Assembly: GCA_025350905.1 (NCBI GenBank)
Contig: JANXWY010000365.1
Coordinates: forward strand, 1-38,001
Length of the DNA stretch: 38,001 nucleotides
Source: Verrucomicrobiota bacterium
GTDB lineage: Bacteria > Verrucomicrobiota > Verrucomicrobiia > Limisphaerales > JADLHS01
Direction of reading: 5' to 3'
The position numbers and the translations under genes are program-made. Each line of letters opens with the position of its first letter. The stretch's first letter is position 1. The notes under the pieces were generated by a model. It had not been told where the DNA came from. It made no database searches and was given only the letters and a program-made list of their open reading frames with translations. Below, one piece after another: positions 32,701-38,001 of this stretch.

Positions 32701-35700
32701 CGGTCGTCACGGACGAGCAGGGCAATTTCAAATTCCCGAACGTGAAGCCGGGCGCGTATCAGGTGCGCGCGCAGATTCCCGGCGGACGCGCGTGGCTCGA
32801 TGGGGGACGGGTTCTTTACGCCGCTCCCGAGGCATCGGACGCCGAGCGCACCCGGCTGGCGAATCTGGATTTTCGCCTGGCGCCGTTCATCCAAGGGCAT
32901 TGGAAACGATTCGGCGTGCCGGACGGACTGCCGAACGCCGAGGTGTATCGGGTGATGTTCGCGCGGGATGGCGCGGCCTGGTTTTGCACGGCCGGCGGCA
33001 TCTCCCGGTTTGATGGTTACGAGTTCTCCAACCTAACCCGCACGGAAGGCCTGCCTACCGTTTCGGCTAATGGGGTCGCTCAAACTCGCGATGGCGACGT
33101 GTGGTTCGCCTGCGGGTTGGGCGGTCTCGTGCGTTACGTTCCGGCCAGCTCGGCGACTCCCGCCCGGGCTGTCGCCGTGAGCGAACCTTCGCTGAAGAGA
33201 TTCGACGTGGAACTTCGGAGCACACCCGATGGCGCTCTTTGGGGACGCAGAATGAACGGGGATGTGGTGCGTTACGACGGGAAACAGGAGACCGTCTTCA
33301 CGAACGCTTACCCCTTCATCGACTATTATTTCGGCGCGCATTTGGCGGTGGCTCCGGACGGCCGTGTGTGGCTCACGGGGGCCGGGTCGGGACTGGTCCG
33401 CTTCGATCGAACGAATATGACCCGCCTCACCCCCGAGGATGGCTTGCTTTCCATGGACACGGGCGGCCTGTCCGTGGCTCCCAATGGTGCGGTCTGGTTT
33501 GGCGATGGCCCCGGCGCGCTCACCCGCTACGACGGGACCAACTTCATCCATTTCACCACGCGCGATGGCGTTCCCTCGGGCGACATCGTCGCAGTTCATG
33601 CGACCCCCAGGGGCAGCGTCTGGCTCACGACGGCGGAGGGGCCGCCGTGCCGCTACGATGGCACGAGTTTTGTCCGCTTTACCGAGCAGGGCCGGGTGAA
33701 AGCGAGTGGCTTCCTAGAAATCGAAACCAGCCCGGACGGCGCCACCTGGTTTGCCACGAGGACCGGTGCTCACCGATATGAGGAAGACGCGTTGGCCCTC
33801 TTCTCCGTCGCCGACGGGCTGCCAAAGGAAGGGGCGGCGTTTGTGAGTGAATGGCCAAAGTTGCTTTCGGCGCGCGATGGCAAGCTCTATCTGGGAAGCA
33901 TGACGAATGGGCTGGTGCGTTTCGATGGGAAAAAATTCGAGGCGTTCGACGACAAGAACAGCCTGTCCGGAGGCTATGTGTATGACTTGGTGCAAGCCGC
34001 GGACGGCCTCCTGTGGCTGACGACGAGCAACGCCATTGTGCGCTTCGACGGAAGCCGATTCCTACCCTCGCCCACCAACTTGCATCTTCCTGTCATGGGC
34101 GAGGGAGCCAGCCTGACAAAGGCTCGCGACAGCGCAATCTGGGTTAGCACTCAACGTGGTGGCGTAGGCCGCTACGTCGGAACTGAACTCACCCACTGGT
34201 TCAGCGAGACCAATGGACTGAGCGCCTCTGACACTTTCACCATTCATGGCGACGCGCATGGTGATGTTTGGCTGGGCGGCGCTCTTCACGCCTCGCGTTA
34301 CGATGGCCGGAGTTGGACGCATTTCACTACGGGAAATGGGCTGCCGGATTTAGGTACCGGAACCATCGCCGACGGCCCGGATGGTTGGCCCTGGTTCGGG
34401 GCAACCACAGGCTGGGGCCTCGCGCGCTTTGACGGCCGCGCGATAAGCCTGGTCGGCGGGTCAAAGTTGATTCCCGGTTCGGTGAATTACATTTTTCGCG
34501 ACGCGGAGGGCGGGATGTGGATTGGCTGCGGCGACGGCGTGGTCCGCTTCGATGGGCTCACCTGGTCGGAACTGGATGAAGAAGACGGACTGCCGCCTCG
34601 CGGTGTTGGGCGTATTGCGCAGGATGGGACCGGCGCGATGTGGTTTTTGGGACACCACGAGCTGGTTCGTTATCGTCCGGTCCGTGCCTCGTTACCGGCG
34701 CCGACGGTGAGCGTGCAACTGGACCAGCTTTACCTGGACGTGAGCCAGTTGCCGAAAGTCCTGGCGGGCCGCCTGATGACTTTCAAGTGTGCCGCCGTGG
34801 AATTCCGCACGCGGCCCGCCCGGCGCCTGTATCGCTACGCCATCGTGCCCGGACATCAAACGGACGCGCCCGCGAAGACCAACGCGTTGTGGGTGGCAGC
34901 GGATTCGTCGCCACAATTCGCCTGGCGCACAAACAAGGCCGGCGCTTACACCTTCTTCGCGCAGATGATTGACCGCGACTTGAATTACTCCGCCCCCGCC
35001 GTCGTGCATTTCGAGATTGTGCCGCCCTTCTATGCCAACGCCTGGATCATGGTGCCGGGTGGTGGTGCGCTGCTGGGATTGGTGGGCTGGGCGTTCGTGG
35101 CGCGATCGCTGGTCATCCGGCGCAAGCGGGAAGCGGAGCAGTTGCGCGAACGGTTGCTGCGGGAGGAACACGACGCGCGCGAGGCCGCGGAAAAAGCCCG
35201 GGCCGACATCGAAGCAAAGAATGCGCAGTTGGAAACGGCCAAAGCCGCCGCTGAAACCGCCCGCGAACAGGCCGAGGCCGCCAACGCGGCCAAGAGCGAG
35301 TTCCTCGCGAACATGTCGCACGAAATTCGCACTCCGATGAATGCGATCCTCGGCTTCTCGGAATTGCTCCGCACGCAGATGGCGGCGTCGAAGGACCGCA
35401 ATTATCTCGACGCCATTTCGTCCAGCGGGCGGACGCTGCTGGCGCTCATCAACGACATCCTCGACCTCTCCAAGATCGAAGCCGGCAAGCTGGAATTGCA
35501 GTACGAGCCGGTCTGCGTGCCGCGACTGGTGGACGAGATCCAAAAACTCTTTTCGATCAAAGCGGGCGAGAAAGGGATCAAGCTGCTGACCGAGATTGAT
35601 CCGCAACTGCCGCGCGGTTTGATGCTGGATGAAGTGCGGTTGCGGCAGGTGATGTTCAACGTGGTCGGCAATGCGCTCAAGTTCACGGAGAAGGGGCACG

Positions 35701-36839
35701 TGAAGATTCGGGCCACCTTCAATCGTAGCAGCCGAACTAACGAGGCTCTAAATTTCAAATCCGAAATTGATCAGAGCCTCCTCACGTCGGCTGCTACGGA
35801 GGAAGATGACGAAACCCGCATCAACCTCATCCTCGAGATCTCGGACACCGGCATCGGCATTCCGAAGGCGCAACAAGAGCACATCTTCGGCGCGTTCTCG
35901 CAAGTGGCCGGACAGAGCACCCGCAAGTTCGGCGGCACGGGCCTGGGACTCACCATCACCAAGCGGCTGGCCGAGATGATGCACGGCGTGATCACCGTGG
36001 AGAGCGAGCCCGGCCAGGGCAGCACCTTCCGGTTCACCTTTCCCAACGTGGCGATCACCGAGCTGGCCGAGTCCGACGCGGTGGCGACGGGCGGCGAAGG
36101 CGACTTCACGCAGTTCGCCCCGGCCACGATCCTGGTCGCCGATGACGTGGCGCTGAACCGCGCCTTGCTCACCGGCTACTTCGAAGGCACGGGGCACAAG
36201 GTGCTGCTGGCGACGAACGGCTTGGAAGCGCTGGCCCAGGCGGAGCAACATCGCCCCGACGTGATCCTGATGGACATGCGGATGCCGGAGCTGGACGGGC
36301 ACGAGGCGACGCGACGGCTGAAAGCGAATCCTGCGTTGCAGCACATCCCGGTGATCGCGGTCACGGCGTCGTCCTTCCGCGAAGAAGAAGCCAAGGCGCG
36401 GAAGATTTGCGACGGCTTCATCCGCAAGCCGTTCAACCGCGCCGAACTGATCGCCGAGTTGAAGCGATTTTTGAAGCCGACTTTAGGGCAGCCATCGGAG
36501 CCGGCCGCCGCCGGGACACCAGTTCTCGAAGTGGCGCCGGCCCGCCCGGTGCCGCCGGAAGTCGCGGGGCGACGGCCGGAATTGCTCGCCCGCTTGAACG
36601 CGGAACAAACGAGCGCCTGGCCTCGGTTGCGCCAGACAATGGCGATTGGCGAGATTGAAGACTTCGCCGCAAAACTTAAAGGGCTGGCCGAGGCAGGCCA
36701 TTGGCCGGAATTGCGCGCTTATGCGGAGGCGCTCGAACGGCAGGCCCAGGACTTTGATTTGGACCGCCTGCCACAAACCCTAGGGCGTTTCCCGGATGTG
36801 GTTCAAGCCCTCAACGGCAGTAACACCCCGAACGCATGA
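29781..36839 (+). CDS. Giant periplasm-sensing hybrid histidine kinase (LamG, propeller, HK, REC)
   Basis: A 2352-residue membrane sensor. Order by approximate residue: signal peptide 1-29; LamG 34-250; LamG 260-470; Ig-like linker 477-594; LamG 628-837; carboxypeptidase-regulatory-like domain 840-1040; 14 two-component-regulator propeller repeats 1052-1634 (pattern DGxxWFxT...GlxRFDG), enough for two seven-bladed propellers; Y_Y_Y domain 1664-1747; one transmembrane helix 1752-1775; coiled coil to 1839; HisKA with His1847 in SHEIRTPMN; ATPase with [16 protein letters not shown] and GGTGLGL; receiver 2114-2230 with Asp2165; C-terminal helical tail. It resembles Bacteroidetes HTCS sensors but lacks the AraC DNA-binding domain. 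Three palindromic elements interrupt it in frame at 596-627, 933-964 and 1982-2006. GTG 29781 gives a good signal peptide; TTG 29724 is an alternative. Confidence 0.92.
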   Translation: MQPTKRNQWGQFIFAVLLLLLSVWGLHAQPAFTNRVLELDGTGGYVELPPNIFNDLEEATVEAWVRWDDINGTGKGLFNYGDAMRDMSLMSWNGSKRLSFVVADSTAISLSDLHFVNAEGFLRPQQWVHVAGVSGKGGMKLYVDGTLVGTNAYTGSFSTLKNGTRNYLGQRVSTNDPPTNFKGAMDEVRVWRVARSADQIRETMLQRLTGREEGLAALWNFDDVTEGVVKDSGPGAHHGKLIGSAKAVVGGTPASLARARVSKVLELDGKHSYVEFPAGAFTNLDEVTVEGWIKWESFESMSRFFDFTLAGYTLNVMNRETKSELFSEMYRGDYRTPLWVPGILSLGRWTHIAATAGKDGQKLFVDGAAVATNGVPGTMPTAGLEKRNYLGRSNFRVVYPGDADFHGQMDEVRLWKGVRTEEQIRENMFKSLTGNEEGLAGLWNFEDGSANDSTTNAHHGKLMGQAKVVEATLPEATALAPWSRLLVIVTDAAGAPLQNVDIRAEVNGVEVVRAASDRQGLTPLTIWTNVPAVDLVASGSNDLGGWQFAVPITPYTERTNEWKLRPALRLAGRATTLDGKTPQANLVVELVQPTDGSSQREEALTSQSPIRNSQSEIEVSFLTSAATNRVLQLDGTNSFVELPPNLLVDARELTFEAWVKWDAFGFHPTAFDLGSRSRSLLLAPGDNNNEVFGIQTEGTPVYPSFVGGPGAIELHQWEHVAGVVSTNGLRLYLNGSLVNTNDFTERFFTNGPVQQAFLGRSVIPAFLANLRGEMDEVRLWRTVRTPEQIRENMGRRLTGSEEGLVGLWNFDDPANPGRDASPGAHHGKLIGQATVTNAALPVTVFGKITDADGKPLANASVEIHQSGQLDRRIPATAAGEYAFTMAPAARCDLFVSNGELSAYRLGFQPTAEPQRRLDWTLADPEKTPVILGGSSRREEALALKSPIPNPKSQFDQSLLTSAATNFPAGTVVGTVVTDEQGNFKFPNVKPGAYQVRAQIPGGRAWLDGGRVLYAAPEASDAERTRLANLDFRLAPFIQGHWKRFGVPDGLPNAEVYRVMFARDGAAWFCTAGGISRFDGYEFSNLTRTEGLPTVSANGVAQTRDGDVWFACGLGGLVRYVPASSATPARAVAVSEPSLKRFDVELRSTPDGALWGRRMNGDVVRYDGKQETVFTNAYPFIDYYFGAHLAVAPDGRVWLTGAGSGLVRFDRTNMTRLTPEDGLLSMDTGGLSVAPNGAVWFGDGPGALTRYDGTNFIHFTTRDGVPSGDIVAVHATPRGSVWLTTAEGPPCRYDGTSFVRFTEQGRVKASGFLEIETSPDGATWFATRTGAHRYEEDALALFSVADGLPKEGAAFVSEWPKLLSARDGKLYLGSMTNGLVRFDGKKFEAFDDKNSLSGGYVYDLVQAADGLLWLTTSNAIVRFDGSRFLPSPTNLHLPVMGEGASLTKARDSAIWVSTQRGGVGRYVGTELTHWFSETNGLSASDTFTIHGDAHGDVWLGGALHASRYDGRSWTHFTTGNGLPDLGTGTIADGPDGWPWFGATTGWGLARFDGRAISLVGGSKLIPGSVNYIFRDAEGGMWIGCGDGVVRFDGLTWSELDEEDGLPPRGVGRIAQDGTGAMWFLGHHELVRYRPVRASLPAPTVSVQLDQLYLDVSQLPKVLAGRLMTFKCAAVEFRTRPARRLYRYAIVPGHQTDAPAKTNALWVAADSSPQFAWRTNKAGAYTFFAQMIDRDLNYSAPAVVHFEIVPPFYANAWIMVPGGGALLGLVGWAFVARSLVIRRKREAEQLRERLLREEHDAREAAEKARADIEAKNAQLETAKAAAETAREQAEAANAAKSEFLANMSHEIRTPMNAILGFSELLRTQMAASKDRNYLDAISSSGRTLLALINDILDLSKIEAGKLELQYEPVCVPRLVDEIQKLFSIKAGEKGIKLLTEIDPQLPRGLMLDEVRLRQVMFNVVGNALKFTEKGHVKIRATFNRSSRTNEALNFKSEIDQSLLTSAATEEDDETRINLILEISDTGIGIPKAQQEHIFGAFSQVAGQSTRKFGGTGLGLTITKRLAEMMHGVITVESEPGQGSTFRFTFPNVAITELAESDAVATGGEGDFTQFAPATILVADDVALNRALLTGYFEGTGHKVLLATNGLEALAQAEQHRPDVILMDMRMPELDGHEATRRLKANPALQHIPVIAVTASSFREEEAKARKICDGFIRKPFNRAELIAELKRFLKPTLGQPSEPAAAGTPVLEVAPARPVPPEVAGRRPELLARLNAEQTSAWPRLRQTMAIGEIEDFAAKLKGLAEAGHWPELRAYAEALERQAQDFDLDRLPQTLGRFPDVVQALNGSNTPNA
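31567..31660 (+). repeat. In-frame palindromic element, copy 1 (26+42+26 bp)
   Basis: Left arm 31567-31592 and reverse complement of right arm 31635-31660 match at 21 of 26 positions; the outer consensus is GTAGCAGCCGACGTGAGGAG. The 42-bp centre reads as heptamers such as CCCAATC, CGAAATT and CGCAATC. It lies just before the third LamG domain and is translated as SSQREEAL ... FLTSAAT. Confidence 0.9.
32578..32671 (+). repeat. In-frame palindromic element, copy 2 (26+42+26 bp)
   Basis: Arms 32578-32603 and 32646-32671 match at 25 of 26 positions, the best-preserved pair. The 42-bp centre is again six heptamer lengths (e.g. CAATCCC, AAATCCC). Translated as SSRREEAL ... QSLLTSAAT in the region between two parts of the carboxypeptidase-regulatory-like segment. 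Confidence 0.92.
35725..35797 (+). repeat. In-frame palindromic element, copy 3 (26+21+26 bp), inside ATPase domain
   Basis: Arms 35725-35750 and 35772-35797 match at 21 of 26 positions, flanked by a further C/G pair (35724, 35798). The centre is 21 bp, three heptamer lengths. Translated as SSRTNEAL ... QSLLTSAAT in the loop between the strand after [15 protein letters not shown] and the strand leading to the G1 box DTGIGIP. Confidence 0.9.
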
Positions 36840-37954
36840 GCACCGTTTCCAATCCCACTCCTGGCCCGGCAAGCAAGACCCGTGTTCTGGTCGTGGATGA
36901 CATCACGAAGAACCTGCAGGTCGTCGGCACGATGCTCCGGAACGCCGGCTACGAGGTGATGCCCACGACCAGCGGCGCCCAGGCGCTGGAGCGGGTCCGC
37001 GCGCAATTGCCGGACCTGATTCTGCTGGACCTGATGATGCCAGAGATGGACGGCCTGGAGGTTTGCCGGCGATTGAAGGCCGACACCGCAACCCGACAGA
37101 TTCCGGTAATCTTCCTCACGGCGAGTAATGAAATGGAACACCTTGTGAGCGGCTTTGAAGTGGGGGCGGTGGATTACGTCACCAAACCATTCAACCCGCC
37201 CGAGTTGCTGGCGCGCGTCCAGACGCACGTCGAGCTCCGGCAGGCGCGCGAGCGCTTGCGCGAGCTGAACGAGGAAAAGAACGAGTTCATGGGCATCGCC
37301 GCGCACGACTTGCGAAATCCACTCTCGGCCATCCAGGGTTATGCCGAGATGGTAGTGGAGGACGCGCAGGCGCTGGCACACCGCGAACTCGAAGGCAATG
37401 GTGCGCGCATCCGCGAAACCGCCAAACGCATGGCCGAGATGGTGCAAAATCTCCTCGATGCCAATCGGATCGAGCGCGGGGAGATGCAGTTGGAACTGGC
37501 GCCCACCAACCTGGCGGCCACTGTGGCGACCGTGCTGGAAACGCAGCGCCCCCGCGCGGCCGCCAAACAGCAGACCCTCCACTGGCAGAACGAAGCCGGG
37601 CCGGTCTCGGTGCTGGCCGATTCAACCGTGCTCACGCAGGTCGTCGAGAATCTGGTTTCCAATGCGATCAAGTATTCGCCGCCCGGCAAAAGCATTTACG
37701 TGCGCTTGCAGAAGTCTGCGGCGACGGTTCGCTGCGAAGTGCTGGATGAAGGACCCGGTTTGAGCACCGACGATCAAAAGAAACTGTTCGGCAAGTTTGC
37801 CCGCTTGAGCGCCAAGCCCACGGGCGGCGAACACGCGACCGGCCTCGGCTTGTCCATCGTGAAGAAGATGGTGGAGGCTATGAACGGCCGGGTCTGGTGC
37901 GAAAGTGAACCGGGCAAAGGCGCAACCTTCATCGTGGAGTTTCCGGCGACTTGA
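36836..37954 (+). CDS. REC-histidine kinase fusion, translationally coupled to the giant sensor
   Basis: A cytoplasmic 372-residue protein with a receiver domain (VLVVDD, phosphoacceptor Asp65 in [13 protein letters not shown], Lys in VTKPF), a short coiled linker ([10 protein letters not shown]), HisKA with His157 in [10 protein letters not shown], and an ATPase with [21 protein letters not shown] and ATGLGLSIV. No membrane segment or output domain. Its ATG overlaps the TGA of the preceding hybrid kinase (ATGA), implying coupled translation and a shared function, probably a phosphorelay in which the giant sensor's receiver or kinase feeds Asp65. The final output regulator is not in the window. 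Confidence 0.93.
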   Translation: MSTVSNPTPGPASKTRVLVVDDITKNLQVVGTMLRNAGYEVMPTTSGAQALERVRAQLPDLILLDLMMPEMDGLEVCRRLKADTATRQIPVIFLTASNEMEHLVSGFEVGAVDYVTKPFNPPELLARVQTHVELRQARERLRELNEEKNEFMGIAAHDLRNPLSAIQGYAEMVVEDAQALAHRELEGNGARIRETAKRMAEMVQNLLDANRIERGEMQLELAPTNLAATVATVLETQRPRAAAKQQTLHWQNEAGPVSVLADSTVLTQVVENLVSNAIKYSPPGKSIYVRLQKSAATVRCEVLDEGPGLSTDDQKKLFGKFARLSAKPTGGEHATGLGLSIVKKMVEAMNGRVWCESEPGKGATFIVEFPAT

Positions 37955-38001
37955 ACGTGAAGCCCCGGCTCCGCCGTCCGCGCCACGACCAGCCGCGCGC
38001 C

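Noticed and set aside
31567-35797. CRISPR-like reading of the repeated elements
   Set aside because: Copies are 1 to 3 kb apart, each is internally palindromic, and all lie inside a coding region with no spacers or cas genes.

Overview
The window is 38 kb of GC-rich, gene-dense bacterial chromosome. Gene content suggests Verrucomicrobiota, perhaps a Pedosphaera/Limisphaerales-like lineage: an exported formylglycine sulfatase, a LamG-rich giant sensor kinase, a right-handed beta-helix protein, a PQQ-like propeller protein, a membrane pyrophosphatase, families of palindromic repeats, and few clear Shine-Dalgarno sites. That placement is inference; no rRNA, tRNA or phylogenetic marker was compared. 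No CRISPR, tRNA, IS or prophage was seen.

Layout. 1-1405: 3' part of a sodium/solute symporter, convergent with a TolC-type efflux protein (to 2874). 2875-4283: sparse region with a decayed inverted repeat, a stand-alone glycogen-binding-domain protein, and an AT-richer small lipoprotein gene broken by an in-frame TAG. 4284-7564: minus-strand exported catabolic genes (dienelactone hydrolase, Tat-exported intradiol dioxygenase, sulfatase). 7669-9382: an Arg/Gly- and Pro-rich coiled-coil protein, a 135-bp inverted-repeat element and two small membrane proteins. 9532-14845: minus-strand DNA methyltransferase with a degenerate N-terminal duplicate, a TPR protein and a membrane pyrophosphatase. 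15339-18419: a lipoprotein, a DUF4337-like membrane protein and a glycosidase-type beta-propeller protein. 18580-21574: an Rrf2 regulator followed by a small protein, thioredoxin, nitroreductase and a group-2 sigma-70 factor. 21766-28286: Gly/Tyr-rich exported protein, YheT-like hydrolase, DUF885 metallopeptidase, small-molecule methyltransferase and beta-helix protein. 28402-37954: PQQ-like propeller protein, divergent from a 2352-residue hybrid sensor kinase whose stop overlaps the start of a REC-histidine kinase gene.

Two sets of observations stand out. First, the Rrf2 gene and the following operon each carry the same 17-bp palindrome (GTAA-N9-TTAC) at their promoters, and three of the four operon products (small protein, thioredoxin, sigma factor) end in ssrA-like tails (FALAA, LALAA, FAVAA). 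This suggests a redox-responsive regulon with its own sigma factor and possible ClpXP-type turnover. Second, the giant sensor kinase carries three in-frame copies of a palindromic element. Its 26-bp arms flank loops of exactly 42, 42 and 21 bp (heptanucleotide units). Counting the outermost base pair, total lengths are multiples of three, and every copy is read in the same frame; one copy lies inside the ATPase domain.
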